Of a DNA stretch of 64,000 bases, positions 9,287 through 17,885 are shown piece by piece. The translations under genes were made by a program, and so were the position numbers. Numbering within the stretch: the first letter of the stretch is position 1; each line of letters begins with the position of its first letter. Origin of the DNA: Acidobacteriota bacterium (GTDB lineage Bacteria > Acidobacteriota > Vicinamibacteria > Vicinamibacterales > 2-12-FULL-66-21); the NCBI GenBank assembly GCA_003222675.1, contig QHWT01000079.1, positions 1-64,000 of the forward strand. Reading direction: 5' to 3'. The notes beneath the pieces are model-generated. The model worked only from the letters and a program-made list of their open reading frames with translations, searched no databases and was not told the DNA's origin.

Positions 9287-9867
9287 TGCGCCTCTTTGTC
9301 GCCGTCGAGCTCGATGAAGCAGTGCGTGCGGCCGCGGCGCGCGCTGCCGACGACCTGCGGCAGCAGGTGCGGCGAACCGGTCTGGACGCGCGCTGGGTCG
9401 TCTTCGACAATCTTCATCTGACGCTCGTGTTCATCGGGCAGATCGAGGATCGATCCGCGGACTCGTTCGCCGCGGCCCTCGGCCAGCCTTTCGCGCAGAG
9501 GCCGTTTCGACTGCGTCTCGGGCGGTGTGGCGTATTTCCCCCGTCGGGCCCACCGCGCGTGATCTGGATTGGTCTGGCCGATGGAGCCGAGGCGCTCCGG
9601 CATCTGCAACAGGAAGTCGTGCGCCGGCTGCAACCGCTCGGGTTCGAGCCCGAGCGACGGCCGTTCAGCGCGCATCTGACGATCGCGCGCGTAAAAGATG
9701 TGCGGCATGCCGGGGCCCGAGCTGCGCGCGCGATGATCACTGGACTGAGCGCTCCGGATGCGAGCTGTCTCATCACGCGCGTCACGCTGTTTCGCAGTCA
9801 TCTCTCGCCCAAGGGTTCTCGGTACGAGGTGATGGCTCACGGAGAGCTGGCTGGATCTTCCGCCTAA
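9286..9867 (+). CDS. thpR: RNA 2',3'-cyclic phosphodiesterase (2'-5' RNA ligase family)
   Basis: A 193-aa 2H phosphoesterase. Both catalytic HxT motifs are visible: HLTLVFIG near residue 45 and HLTIARVK near residue 127. The family hydrolyses RNA 2',3'-cyclic phosphate; its physiological role is unclear. The gene ends inside a REP-like palindrome: the last codons and the TAA stop (9865-9867) are part of a hairpin sequence at 9857-9876, so the extreme C-terminus has probably been reshaped by the repeat. Confidence 0.9.
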   Translation: MRLFVAVELDEAVRAAAARAADDLRQQVRRTGLDARWVVFDNLHLTLVFIGQIEDRSADSFAAALGQPFAQRPFRLRLGRCGVFPPSGPPRVIWIGLADGAEALRHLQQEVVRRLQPLGFEPERRPFSAHLTIARVKDVRHAGARAARAMITGLSAPDASCLITRVTLFRSHLSPKGSRYEVMAHGELAGSSA

Positions 9868-9970
9868 AGGCGGAAGCCACAAAGATTCCCTTTCCCACAA
9901 GGTTCCCGTTCCCTCGCGCCTGACGACGGAAGCCACAACGCGTCCCGTGGCTTCCGCGTTTAGGCGGAAG
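9857..9970. repeat. REP-like palindromic pair between thpR and plsY
   Basis: Two palindromes bound this element: CTTCCGCC-TAAA-GGCGGAAG at 9857-9876 and an imperfect CTTCCGCG-TTTA-GGCGGAAG at 9951-9970. Between them CGGAAGCCAC (9927-9936) faces its complement at 9947-9956. The whole unit is therefore a nested inverted repeat, able to fold on either strand. It spans the thpR stop codon. Confidence 0.75.
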
Positions 9971-9992
9971 AAGTGTTGTACGCTCTTTTGTT

Positions 9993-10577
9993 GTGCTGAC
10001 CTGGATCCTGTTCGGCTACGTGCTCGGCTCGGTGCCATTTGCGTTCCTGCTGGCGAGACGCGCCGGCATCGACGTGCGCGTCTCGGGCAGCGGCAACGTG
10101 GGCGCCGCGAACGTCCTGCGCACGACTGGTGCGCCACTTGGCGTTGCGGTGATGGCCCTCGACATTTCAAAGGGGGCGGCAACCGTGTGGGCGGCGCACG
10201 CTGCTACAGGCACGATCGATGCGATGGCGGCGGCTGGCGCGGCGGCCATCGTTGGACACATTTATCCCGTGTGGCTTCGGTTCCACGGCGGAAAGGGCGT
10301 TGCAGTCGCCGCCGGCGTCTTCGGCGTGCTCGCGCCGATCGCCGCGGGCGCGGCTGCCGGAATGTTTCTCGCGATCGTCTGGTTCACGCGTCTCGTCTCG
10401 CTGGGATCGCTTGCCGCCACCGTGACCCTCCCGTCTGTCGCGATGATCTCGGGTGCGCCGCCACAGGTCCTCGGCGCCGCGATCGGAACCGGCGCGCTCA
10501 TTCTCTTCCGCCATCGCGCGAACCTGCGGCGATTGATAGGCGGCACCGAACGCCGTATGGGCGAGCGCGAGCGATGA
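9993..10577 (+). CDS. plsY: Glycerol-3-phosphate acyltransferase PlsY
   Basis: A 194-aa multi-pass membrane enzyme that transfers an acyl group from acyl phosphate to glycerol-3-phosphate, the first step of phospholipid synthesis. The signatures GYVLGSVPFAFLLAR, GSGNVGAANVLRT and WLRFHGGKGVAVAAG match PlsY motifs. Translation starts at GTG 9993, just after the REP-like element. The stop overlaps the ATG of gpsA (ATGA), which makes the substrate glycerol-3-phosphate, so the pair is functionally matched. Confidence 0.93.
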   Translation: MLTWILFGYVLGSVPFAFLLARRAGIDVRVSGSGNVGAANVLRTTGAPLGVAVMALDISKGAATVWAAHAATGTIDAMAAAGAAAIVGHIYPVWLRFHGGKGVAVAAGVFGVLAPIAAGAAAGMFLAIVWFTRLVSLGSLAATVTLPSVAMISGAPPQVLGAAIGTGALILFRHRANLRRLIGGTERRMGERER

Positions 10578-11521
10578 CCGAGCGGATCGGCGTGCTCGGC
10601 GCCGGAAGCTGGGGCACGGCTCTCGCCAACCACTGCGCTCGCGTTGGTCACGAGGTCCATCTGTGGGGCCGCGATCCGTCGCTCGTGAGCGAGATCGGGG
10701 CGGCGCGCGAGAACCCGCGATACTTGCCGGGCGTCCCGCTTTCGCGCGCCATCACTGTTACGTCTTCCGTCGAAGCCGCTCTGAAAGGCGCCGCGATCGT
10801 CATCGCCGCCGTTCCATCACATGGCATGCGCGACGTGTTGAGGCATGCCGCGCCGGTGGTCGCGCGCAACGCGATTCTCGTGAGCGCGACGAAGGGGCTT
10901 GAAACCGACGTCGTGTTGTCCGGCCCCAGCTTCGCGGCGGAAGTCGCGCGCGGGCTGCCGACGGCTGTCGTCGCAGCCTCCACGGACCAGAGGGCGGGCT
11001 GTCGCGTGCAGGAGGCGCTGAGGGGACCGACGTTCCGTCTCTATGGCACGGACGATGTGCCCGGCGTCGAGTTCGGCGGCGCATTGAAAAACGTGATCGC
11101 GATCGCGGCTGGGACGCTCGAAGGCCTCGGACTCGGTCACAACGCGATGGCCGCGTTGATCACGCGTGGTCTCGTGGAGATGTCACGCCTCGCGTGCGCC
11201 GAAGGCGCCCGGCGCGACACGTTGAGCGGCCTGAGCGGCCTTGGGGATCTCGTACTGACGTGCACGGGCGATCTCAGCCGCAATCGCCGAGTGGGCATCG
11301 AGCTCGGCCGCGGTCGGGCGCTGGAAGACATCCTCTCGCACATGCGGATGGTCGCCGAGGGCGTACGCACGACGGGCGTTGCGCTGGCACTCAGCGCACG
11401 CCACGGCGTCGAGTTGCCGATCGCCGCGCAGATGGCGGCCGTGCTCGACGGCCGCACGTCGCCGAAAGACGCCGTCGAAGCATTGATGCTGCGCCGCCAG
11501 CGGCAGGAAGCGGATATGTAA
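10574..11521 (+). CDS. gpsA: Glycerol-3-phosphate dehydrogenase [NAD(P)+], with internal deletion
   Basis: A 315-aa cytosolic reductase of dihydroxyacetone phosphate to glycerol-3-phosphate. The nucleotide-binding GAGSWGTALA, the GGALKNVIAIAAG catalytic stretch and GLGDLVLTCTGDLSRNR are present. The frame is open far upstream (to 9947) but homology starts at the ATG 10574, which overlaps plsY by 4 bp. Between ATKGLE and LSGPSFAAEVA only four residues remain where the family normally has about 20-23, so an in-frame deletion of roughly 60 bp is likely; this may hurt folding or be tolerated. Confidence 0.9.
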   Translation: MTERIGVLGAGSWGTALANHCARVGHEVHLWGRDPSLVSEIGAARENPRYLPGVPLSRAITVTSSVEAALKGAAIVIAAVPSHGMRDVLRHAAPVVARNAILVSATKGLETDVVLSGPSFAAEVARGLPTAVVAASTDQRAGCRVQEALRGPTFRLYGTDDVPGVEFGGALKNVIAIAAGTLEGLGLGHNAMAALITRGLVEMSRLACAEGARRDTLSGLSGLGDLVLTCTGDLSRNRRVGIELGRGRALEDILSHMRMVAEGVRTTGVALALSARHGVELPIAAQMAAVLDGRTSPKDAVEALMLRRQRQEADM

Positions 11522-11581
11522 TCGGTTCACGGTTCACGGTTCACGGTTCATGGTTCATGGACCTCGGACCTCGGATCGGAT
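11522..11581. repeat. Word repeat GGTTCAC and CCTCGGA
   Basis: The 60-bp spacer between gpsA and ftsY consists almost wholly of GGTTCAC/GGTTCAT repeated about five times, then CCTCGGA repeated. The second word is the reverse complement of the word used at 44926-45003. Confidence 0.75.
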
Positions 11582-12505
11582 ATGGGCTTTTTCGACAAGA
11601 TCAAAAAATCGCTGTCGCGCACGAAAGAGCAGTTCGTCGAGCGTTTCGATGAAATCGTGCGCGGCGCGGAGGGTCCGGCCGAGCGCAGCCGACCCGTGGA
11701 TCTCGAGACGCTCGACGCGCTCGAGGAAGCGCTGATCTCGGCAGATGTCGGTGTCGCAGCTGCCGATCGAATCGTCAGCGCGGTCCGGCAGCGCCGGACG
11801 CGCGGCGAATCGCTGCGTGACCTGGTCAAAGGCGAGATTCTGTCCATTCTGCGCGCGGCGGAGCAGCCCGCGTCAAACGGCAAGACTCCGCATGTCGTGC
11901 TGATCGTCGGCGTGAACGGCACCGGCAAGACCACGACGGTGGGCAAGCTCGCGCGGTTCATCAAGGAAGCTGGTAAAACGCCGCTCATTTGCGCGGCCGA
12001 CACGTTCCGCGCGGCGGCGGTCGAGCAACTCCAGGTGTGGGCGACGCGAGCGGGTGTGGACTTCATCCGCGCGAAGTCCGGCGCGGATCCGGCCGCCGTT
12101 GTGTTCGACGCGATCGCGGCAGGGAAGGCGCGTGGTCGGGACGTCGTGATCGTCGACACCGCGGGTCGGCTGCACACGCGCGTGAACCTGATGGCAGAGC
12201 TCGAGAAGATCCGCCGCATCGCGTCGCGCGAGATCGAGGGGGCGCCACACGAAGTCCTCCTCGTGCTCGACGCGACCGTCGGCCAGAACGGGTTGAACCA
12301 GGCGCGCGAGTTCATGGGCGTCGCCGGCGTCAACGGCATCGTCCTCACCAAGCTCGATGGCACCGCGAAGGGAGGCATTGCCGTCGCGATCGCGCACGAT
12401 CTCAAGCTGCCGATCCGCTATGTCGGCGTAGGCGAGGGCATCGACGATCTCGTCCCGTTCTCGCCCGAGGAATACGTGAACGCACTTTTCGAAGAGAAGT
12501 GGTAG
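11582..12505 (+). CDS. ftsY: Signal recognition particle receptor FtsY
   Basis: A 307-aa SRP GTPase. The NG domain starts with MGFFDKIKKSLSRTKEQF and lacks the long acidic A domain found in E. coli, as in many bacteria. GTPase motifs: G1 GVNGTGKTT, DTAGR, TKLDGTAKGG. It receives ribosome-nascent chain complexes from Ffh, encoded 3.3 kb downstream, and delivers them to the translocon. A long word-repeat hairpin follows the stop. Confidence 0.95.
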   Translation: MGFFDKIKKSLSRTKEQFVERFDEIVRGAEGPAERSRPVDLETLDALEEALISADVGVAAADRIVSAVRQRRTRGESLRDLVKGEILSILRAAEQPASNGKTPHVVLIVGVNGTGKTTTVGKLARFIKEAGKTPLICAADTFRAAAVEQLQVWATRAGVDFIRAKSGADPAAVVFDAIAAGKARGRDVVIVDTAGRLHTRVNLMAELEKIRRIASREIEGAPHEVLLVLDATVGQNGLNQAREFMGVAGVNGIVLTKLDGTAKGGIAVAIAHDLKLPIRYVGVGEGIDDLVPFSPEEYVNALFEEKW

Positions 12506-12765
12506 ATGGATTGAAGAATGAAGATTGCAGACTGCAGATTCACGAATTGACGATGGAAGAATGCCGATTGGGACTGCCGATTGAAGAATAACGCGATGCC
12601 GATTGCCCATCGGCGGCGGCTTTTCGCCGGCCTCCGCGCAGCCGCGGACCAATCGACACTCGATAATCCGTGAATCGGCAATCTGCGATGTAATCTGGAC
12701 TCGGCAATCTGCAATGTGAATCTGCACTCGGCAATCCGTGAATCGGCAACCTGCAATCGGCAATC
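12506..12765. repeat. Large intergenic word repeat with inverted halves
   Basis: No gene is visible. From 12509 to about 12600 the words GAAGATTGCAGA, GCCGATTG and GATTCACG repeat; from about 12640 to 12765 the reverse complements appear repeatedly (CAATCGGC, GGCAATCTGC, CCGTGAATCGGCAA). The middle holds a GCGGCGGCTTTTCGCCGG loop. The transcript could fold into a long imperfect hairpin between ftsY and ribD. The GTG of ribD lies at the very edge of the right arm. Confidence 0.8.
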
Positions 12766-13854
12766 GTGAGTAACCACCACTACTACATGCGCAAGGCGAT
12801 CGCGATTGCCGAGCGCGGACGCGGCCGGACCAGCCCGAATCCCATGGTTGGTGCGCTGGTCGTCAATGACGACGGCGTGATTGTCGGCCGCGGACGGCAC
12901 GAAGTCGCCGGCGGACCTCACGCGGAAATCAATGCGCTGCGCGATGCCGCGGATCGCGCCCGGGGCGCCACGCTCTACTGCACACTCGAACCCTGCAGCC
13001 ACACGGGACGGACGGGGCCGTGCGCGCCGGTCGTTGTCGACGCGGGGATCCGTCGGGTGGTGATTGCGCTCGAAGATCCAAATCCGCTCGTGAACGGCCG
13101 CGGCCTCGCCTATCTGCGGGAGCGTGGCATCGAAACGCTGGTCGGCGTCGGCCGAGAAGACGCGGAACGGCAGAACGAAGCGTTCCTCACCGTGATGCGA
13201 CGCCAGCGTCCGCTCGTGATCGTGAAAGTCGCGCTGAGCCTCGACGGCTGTATCGCGGCCGCGCCCGGTGTGCGCACCGCATTGACGGGGCCGGCCGCAA
13301 ACCGCCTGATTCACCGTCAGCGCGCCGAGGTGGACGCGATTGCCGTCGGAGCGGGCACCATCCTCGCCGACGATCCGATGCTGACCGCACGCCGGGTATT
13401 TCGCGCGCGTCCGCTGGTCCGCGTCGTGTTCGACAGGCGGCTTCGTACTCCGCCGTCGGCGCGGCTGCTCTCGACGCTCGACACCGGGCCGGTCATAATC
13501 GTCAGTACCGAGCGCGCCTGTGCCGACATGCCGGCGGCCGTGGATCACTTGTCGGCGGCGGGCGCACGCGTCATCGCGCTTCCCGCTGACGATATCGGGA
13601 CCGCCGTGAGCGCGATCACGGATTTCGGCGTGACCTCCGTCGTGCTCGAAGGGGGCGCGACCCTCCACGCCGCCGCCCTTCACGCGGGCATAGTGGATGT
13701 CGTGCACGCCTATATCACGCCACGAGTTCTCGGACCCAAAGGACAGAAGTGGGTCAGCGCCGGCTGCTTCTCGCTCGGGCAACTGCAGGACCGGCGCGCC
13801 ACGTGGCTGGGCGACGACGTGCTGGTGGAGGGACATGTTTACCGGTCTGATTGA
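12766..13854 (+). CDS. ribD: Bifunctional riboflavin biosynthesis deaminase/reductase RibD
   Basis: A 362-aa enzyme catalysing the second and third steps of riboflavin synthesis. The deaminase domain shows the zinc motif HAEINAL and PCSHTGRTGPC; the reductase domain follows from about residue 145 (VIVKVALSLDGCIAAA). I accept the GTG at 12766; the ATG at 12787 (MRKAIAIAERGRG) is a shorter alternative. The end overlaps ribE by 20 bp. No FMN riboswitch was recognised upstream; the spacer is repeat sequence. Confidence 0.93.
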   Translation: MSNHHYYMRKAIAIAERGRGRTSPNPMVGALVVNDDGVIVGRGRHEVAGGPHAEINALRDAADRARGATLYCTLEPCSHTGRTGPCAPVVVDAGIRRVVIALEDPNPLVNGRGLAYLRERGIETLVGVGREDAERQNEAFLTVMRRQRPLVIVKVALSLDGCIAAAPGVRTALTGPAANRLIHRQRAEVDAIAVGAGTILADDPMLTARRVFRARPLVRVVFDRRLRTPPSARLLSTLDTGPVIIVSTERACADMPAAVDHLSAAGARVIALPADDIGTAVSAITDFGVTSVVLEGGATLHAAALHAGIVDVVHAYITPRVLGPKGQKWVSAGCFSLGQLQDRRATWLGDDVLVEGHVYRSD

Positions 13855-14446
13855 AGCGGTCGGCGAGGTCGTCGAGGTGAAGCCCACGACGGCGGGGTTC
13901 CGGCTGCACGTCAGGACCGACCTTGCATCCGAGCTCACGGCGGGCGACAGTCTCGCGATGAACGGCGTCTGTCTTACAGTCGTGGCGGCGGATGATGGCG
14001 GCGTGCACGCGGACGTGTCGCCCGAAACGGCGCGCGTGACGGCGCTCGGCGGCCTGAAGCGCGGATCGCTCCTCAATCTCGAGCGCCCGATGCGCGCCGA
14101 CGCCCGTCTCGGTGGCCACTTCGTGCAGGGACACGTCGACGCGACCGCTACGATCGAAGAGATCAGGCAGGAAGGAGATTCATGGTGGCTCACCGTGAAG
14201 TTCCCGCTGGCGCTTGCTGCCTATATCGTGCGGAAGGGTTCGATCGCGGTGGACGGCATCAGCCTGACCGTCGCGGGCGTCGACGATCGGCGCTTCGACG
14301 TCCAGATCATCCCTTACACTTGGGAGCACACCAACCTTCGGACCATGAGAGTGAATGACGTCGTCAACCTCGAATGTGACATCCTCGGCAAGTACGTGCT
14401 CCGCGCGATCGAAGTCTCGGCGCCTGGACGCATCGGGAAAGTGTAA
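13835..14446 (+). CDS. ribE: Riboflavin synthase alpha chain
   Basis: A 203-aa enzyme that dismutates two lumazines into riboflavin and a pyrimidine. It starts [12 protein letters not shown], the invariant N-terminus, and has the two-fold internal repeat typical of the family ([13 protein letters not shown] and [14 protein letters not shown]). The start lies inside the 3' end of ribD (20-bp overlap), implying coupled translation. Confidence 0.95.
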   Translation: MFTGLIEAVGEVVEVKPTTAGFRLHVRTDLASELTAGDSLAMNGVCLTVVAADDGGVHADVSPETARVTALGGLKRGSLLNLERPMRADARLGGHFVQGHVDATATIEEIRQEGDSWWLTVKFPLALAAYIVRKGSIAVDGISLTVAGVDDRRFDVQIIPYTWEHTNLRTMRVNDVVNLECDILGKYVLRAIEVSAPGRIGKV

Positions 14447-14448
14447 GC

Positions 14449-15681
14449 ATGTCAACGAAACGGACCCGCAAGCCGCGCTCGCCGTTCGCGCCGATTGAAG
14501 CCGCCGTCGAGTCGATTCGTGACGGCAGGATGATCATCGTCGTCGACGACGAGGACCGCGAGAACGAGGGAGACCTGACCATCGCGGCGGAGAAGGTCAC
14601 GCCCGAGGTGATCAACTTCATGGCGAAGCGCGGACGCGGTCAGATCTGTCTGTCGATGACCGGCCAACGCCTCGCCGAGCTCGATGTTCCGCTCGCGGTG
14701 AACGACAACACGACGCCATTCGGCACCGCCTTCTGCGTGCCGATTGACGCGAAGAACCACGTCACCACGGGGATTTCGGCTGCTGATCGCGCTGTGACGG
14801 TTCTATGCGCCATCGATCCGATGACGAAACCCTCGGACCTTGCCAGGCCTGGACACGTCTCGCCGCTGCGCGCGCGCGACGGCGGTGTGCTGGTGCGGGC
14901 CGGGCAGACCGAAGCGGCCGTCGATCTCGCGCGGATCGCGGGGCTGTACCCCGCGGGCGTGATCTGCGAAATCATGAACGAGGACGGCACGATGGCGCGT
15001 GTCCCCGAGCTGACCAGGTTCGCGAAGCGGCACAAGCTGCTGATGATTACCATCGCGGATTTGATCAAGTACCGCATGCGCACCGAGGCACTCGTGCATC
15101 GCGTCGCGTCAGCGGCGCTCCCGACCGCGCACGGCGAGTTCCGCGTGATCGCGTTCGAAAGCCCCATGGACGGCGAGACGCACGTGGCGCTCGTGCGTGG
15201 CGAGATCGGCGAGGGGGAGGACGTCATGGTGCGCGTCCATTCGAAGTGCCTCACAGGTGATGTCTTCCACTCGGCGCGATGCGATTGCGGACCGCAGCTC
15301 GACGCGGCGATGGAACGGATCGCGCGTGAAGGGCGCGGCGTGCTGCTGTATCTGAACCAGGAAGGACGCGGAATCGGCCTTGCCAACAAGATCCGCGCCT
15401 ACGAACTGCAGGACCAGGGCTACGACACGGTCGAAGCGAACGAGCGACTCGGCTTCAAGGCCGACCAGCGCGATTACGGCATCGGCGTGCAGATCCTCAA
15501 AGATCTTGGCATCCGCAGCATGCGGCTCTTATCCAACAACCCGCGAAAGCTCGTGGGACTCGAGGGGTACGGACTGTCCGTCGCTGAATGGATTCCCCTT
15601 GAGATCCCGGCCTCAGAGCACACTCAGCGTTACTTGCGGACAAAGAAAGAGAAACTCGGCCACAAGCTGCGCGGTGTCTAG
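14449..15681 (+). CDS. ribBA: Bifunctional 3,4-dihydroxy-2-butanone-4-phosphate synthase / GTP cyclohydrolase II
   Basis: A 410-aa fusion providing both branches into the riboflavin pathway. Residues to about 210 are the RibB part ([21 protein letters not shown]-like loop GISAADRA); the RibA part follows with the zinc cysteines in [20 protein letters not shown] and [14 protein letters not shown]. In the RibB loop the usual TGISAxDR is kept. It starts 2 bp after the ribE stop. No lumazine synthase (ribH) is present in the window. Confidence 0.94.
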   Translation: MSTKRTRKPRSPFAPIEAAVESIRDGRMIIVVDDEDRENEGDLTIAAEKVTPEVINFMAKRGRGQICLSMTGQRLAELDVPLAVNDNTTPFGTAFCVPIDAKNHVTTGISAADRAVTVLCAIDPMTKPSDLARPGHVSPLRARDGGVLVRAGQTEAAVDLARIAGLYPAGVICEIMNEDGTMARVPELTRFAKRHKLLMITIADLIKYRMRTEALVHRVASAALPTAHGEFRVIAFESPMDGETHVALVRGEIGEGEDVMVRVHSKCLTGDVFHSARCDCGPQLDAAMERIAREGRGVLLYLNQEGRGIGLANKIRAYELQDQGYDTVEANERLGFKADQRDYGIGVQILKDLGIRSMRLLSNNPRKLVGLEGYGLSVAEWIPLEIPASEHTQRYLRTKKEKLGHKLRGV

Positions 15682-15682
15682 T

Positions 15683-15760
15683 AGGGCGGGTCTTTAGACC
15701 CGACGCGGGCGCGGGTTTCAAACCCGGCCACGGAGCCGCAGTCTTAAGACCACCCACACA
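15683..15760. repeat. REP-like element with three short palindromes
   Basis: Three small palindromes lie in a row after ribBA: CGGGTCTTTAGACCCG (15687-15702), CGGGTTTCAAACCCG (about 15712-15726) and GGTCTTAAGACC-like (about 15740-15752, written in the other orientation). The arrangement is typical of dispersed palindromic repeats and could serve as a terminator for ribBA. Confidence 0.65.
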
Positions 15761-15783
15761 AGGGAGCTCACCGGACCTGCAGA

Positions 15784-15812
15784 TTGACAGTTTGGCGCCA
15801 TTGCTCTACGAT
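15784..15812 (+). promoter_or_regulatory. Sigma-70-type promoter for ffh
   Basis: TTGACA (15784-15789), a 17-bp spacer and TACGAT (15807-15812) form a near-consensus promoter about 40 bp before the ffh ATG. It begins the ffh-rpsP-khpA-rimM-trmD string. Confidence 0.8.
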
Positions 15813-15852
15813 AAACGTTTGCGCCTGAGGGGCTTAGGCCCTCCGTCCGGTC

Positions 15853-17211
15853 ATGTTTGAATCTCTCTCGACCCGTCTGCAGGACGTTTTCCGCAACATT
15901 CGCGGGGAGGCCCGGCTTACGGAAGAGACGGTCGAGCTGGCCCTCCGGGAAATCCGGATGGCGCTGCTCGAAGCCGACGTCAATTTCAAGGTCGTCAGGG
16001 CGTTCATCGACCGGGTACGCGATCGTGCTGTCGACCAGGACGTGCTGAAGAGCCTGACGCCCGACCAGCAGGTCGTGCGCATCGTCCGCGACGAAATGCT
16101 GGCGCTGTTCGGCGACGCGCAGGGCGGGCTGCCGACCTCCGCGCAGCGGCCGCGCGTGATCATGCTGCTCGGCCTTCAGGGCTCCGGCAAAACGACCACG
16201 TCCGCGAAGCTCGGTCGGTGGCTTGCGAAGCAGGGGCGTCACCCGTTGCTGGTCTCGACCGATGTGCGGCGTCCGGCGGCAATCGAGCAGCTGTCGATGG
16301 TGGGCAAGCAGGCTGGCGTCAAGGTCTACGACCCCGCGGGGCAGCTGGATCCGGTGGCGCGCGCCTCGGGCGCGTTGGTCGAGGCCAAGAACAGTGGCTT
16401 CGACGTGGTGATCGTTGATACCGCCGGTCGTCTTCACATCGATGACCAGTTGATGGGGGAGCTGCAGGCCATCAAAGGCGCCGTGCAGCCAGCCGACCAG
16501 CTGTTCGTCGCCGACGCGATGACGGGCCAGGACGCCATCAAGAGCGCGGGTGAATTCAATCGGCGCATCGGCGTCACCGGTGTAGTGCTGACGAAGATGG
16601 ATGGCGACGCGCGCGGCGGCGCCGCCTTGTCGGTGGTCTCGGTCGTCGGCGTGCCGATCGCGTTCGTCGGGAGTGGCGAGCGGCTGCAGGATCTCGAGCC
16701 GTTCCACGCGGACCGCGTGGTATCGCGCGTGCTCGGGATGGGCGACGTGCTGTCGCTCATCGAGCGCGCCGAAGAAGCGGTCTCGCAGGCAGACGCGGAA
16801 AAGCTCGAGAAGAAGATCCGGCTCGACGACTTCACGCTCGAGGACTTCCGCGATCAGCTGCGCACCATCCGCAAGATGGGCCCGCTCGAGCAGATTATCG
16901 GCATGCTTCCCGGGATGGGCGCGATCAAGGAGTTGAAGCAGCAACGCGAGCAGGTCGACGACAAACAGTTGTTGCGCGTGGAGGCGATCATCAACTCGAT
17001 GACGCCGAAAGAGCGCCGAAACCACCAGTTGATCAACGGGCAACGCCGCAAGCGCATCGCGAAGGGTTCCGGGACGACCGTCGAAGAAGTGAATCGCCTG
17101 CTGAAGCAGTTCATTCAGATGAAGAAGATGCTCAAGGCGATGGGTGGAATGGCAGGACTCGGGAAAGGCAAGCGTCCAAATCTCTCGGCGCTCAAAGGGC
17201 TCATGAGATAG
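15853..17211 (+). CDS. ffh: Signal recognition particle protein Ffh
   Basis: A 452-aa SRP54 GTPase that binds signal sequences and 4.5S RNA. The N domain begins MFESLSTRLQDVFRNIRGEARLTEE; the G domain has GLQGSGKTTTSAKL, DTAGR and TKMDGDARGG; the M domain holds SMTPKERR and the RNA-binding stretch RRKRIAKGSGTTVEEVNRL, followed by a methionine-rich tail. A good promoter lies 40 bp upstream. The downstream order rpsP-khpA-rimM-trmD-rplS is the widely conserved one. Confidence 0.96.
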   Translation: MFESLSTRLQDVFRNIRGEARLTEETVELALREIRMALLEADVNFKVVRAFIDRVRDRAVDQDVLKSLTPDQQVVRIVRDEMLALFGDAQGGLPTSAQRPRVIMLLGLQGSGKTTTSAKLGRWLAKQGRHPLLVSTDVRRPAAIEQLSMVGKQAGVKVYDPAGQLDPVARASGALVEAKNSGFDVVIVDTAGRLHIDDQLMGELQAIKGAVQPADQLFVADAMTGQDAIKSAGEFNRRIGVTGVVLTKMDGDARGGAALSVVSVVGVPIAFVGSGERLQDLEPFHADRVVSRVLGMGDVLSLIERAEEAVSQADAEKLEKKIRLDDFTLEDFRDQLRTIRKMGPLEQIIGMLPGMGAIKELKQQREQVDDKQLLRVEAIINSMTPKERRNHQLINGQRRKRIAKGSGTTVEEVNRLLKQFIQMKKMLKAMGGMAGLGKGKRPNLSALKGLMR

Positions 17212-17303
17212 CGGCCAGCTTCCAGCCGCCAGCCTCCAGCTGGTTCTTCGCTGGCAGCTGCTGGTGGCTGGTAGCTGGTGGCTGGTAGCTGTTAAGAGGA
17301 CAC
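17212..17303. repeat. Word repeat with inverted halves (CAGCTTCCAGC / GCTGGTAGCTG)
   Basis: The left half (17215-17245) repeats CCAGC words and the right half (17250-17291) is their reverse complement, GCTGGTGGCTGGTAGCTGGTG-like. The two halves can pair in the ffh-rpsP mRNA just before the rpsP ribosome-binding site (AAGAGGA at about 17294). Confidence 0.8.
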
Positions 17304-17573
17304 ATGTTAGTCATTCGTTTGAGGCGTGCAGGTTCCAAGAAGCGTCCGTTCTTCCGCGTAGTCGTCACCGACTCGCGCGCGGCGCGCGACAGCAGTTTCG
17401 TCGAGGTGCTCGGGCACTACAATCCGCGCACCAATCCCGAGACGCTGACGCTCAATCGCGAGCGGCTCGATCACTGGCTCAAGGCCGGTGCGCTGGCATC
17501 CGACACAGTTCGGACTCTCGTCGACCGCGCGCCGGTGGAAGCGCCGGCGGCGGAAGCGACCCCGGCGTTGTGA
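17304..17573 (+). CDS. rpsP: 30S ribosomal protein bS16
   Basis: An 89-aa ribosomal protein with the family start MLVIRLRRAGSKKRPFFRVVVTDSR and GHYNPRTNPETL. It helps assemble the 30S subunit. An AGAGGA sequence precedes the ATG. The stop overlaps the khpA GTG (GTGA). Confidence 0.96.
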   Translation: MLVIRLRRAGSKKRPFFRVVVTDSRAARDSSFVEVLGHYNPRTNPETLTLNRERLDHWLKAGALASDTVRTLVDRAPVEAPAAEATPAL

Positions 17574-17809
17574 GCCGAGCGCGCGACGTCGTTGAGGTGA
17601 TCGCCAGGGCCCTGGCCGACCAGCCCGACGCCGTGACGGTCACCGAGCGCGAGAATCGTGGCCAGACCGTCGTGGAGTTGACGATGGCGCCGGGTGATAT
17701 GGGTCGCGTGATCGGACGCCAGGGGCGCACGGCCCAGGCGCTGCGCACGCTCGCCAGCGCGGCGGCGGAATTCGAAGGGCAGAAAGTCACGGTGGATTTC
17801 AGGGACTGA
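17570..17809 (+). CDS. khpA: KH-domain RNA-binding protein KhpA
   Basis: A 79-aa single KH domain protein with the GxxG loop in GRVIGRQGRTA. The correct start is the GTG at 17570, overlapping the rpsP stop; a longer open frame to 17264 is spurious. KhpA proteins bind RNA and are widely encoded between rpsP and rimM, as here. Confidence 0.92.
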   Translation: MSRARDVVEVIARALADQPDAVTVTERENRGQTVVELTMAPGDMGRVIGRQGRTAQALRTLASAAAEFEGQKVTVDFRD

Positions 17810-17811
17810 TG

Positions 17812-17885
17812 TCGATTTCGTGAATTGGTGATTTGGTGAGGTGGTGGCTTCGATGAGCGAACCTAAATCACCACATCAAGCAATT
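17812..17885. repeat. Word repeat with inverted halves (GGTGATTTGGTGA / AAATCACCACATCA)
   Basis: The left words (GTGAATTGGTGATTTGGTGAGG, about 17820-17843) face reverse complements (AAATCACCACATCAAGCAATT) at about 17864-17884. The same words occur at 53700-53828. The open frame of rimM extends in from the right, but this stretch is probably untranslated. Confidence 0.75.

Noticed and set aside
9947-10573. Long N-terminal extension of the gpsA frame
   Set aside because: It is an alternative frame across plsY and a REP-like element; the GpsA N-terminal MTERIGVLGAGSWG begins at 10574.
12506-12765. FMN riboswitch before ribD
   Set aside because: The spacer is fully explained by GATTG/CAATC words; the conserved RFN element blocks were not found.
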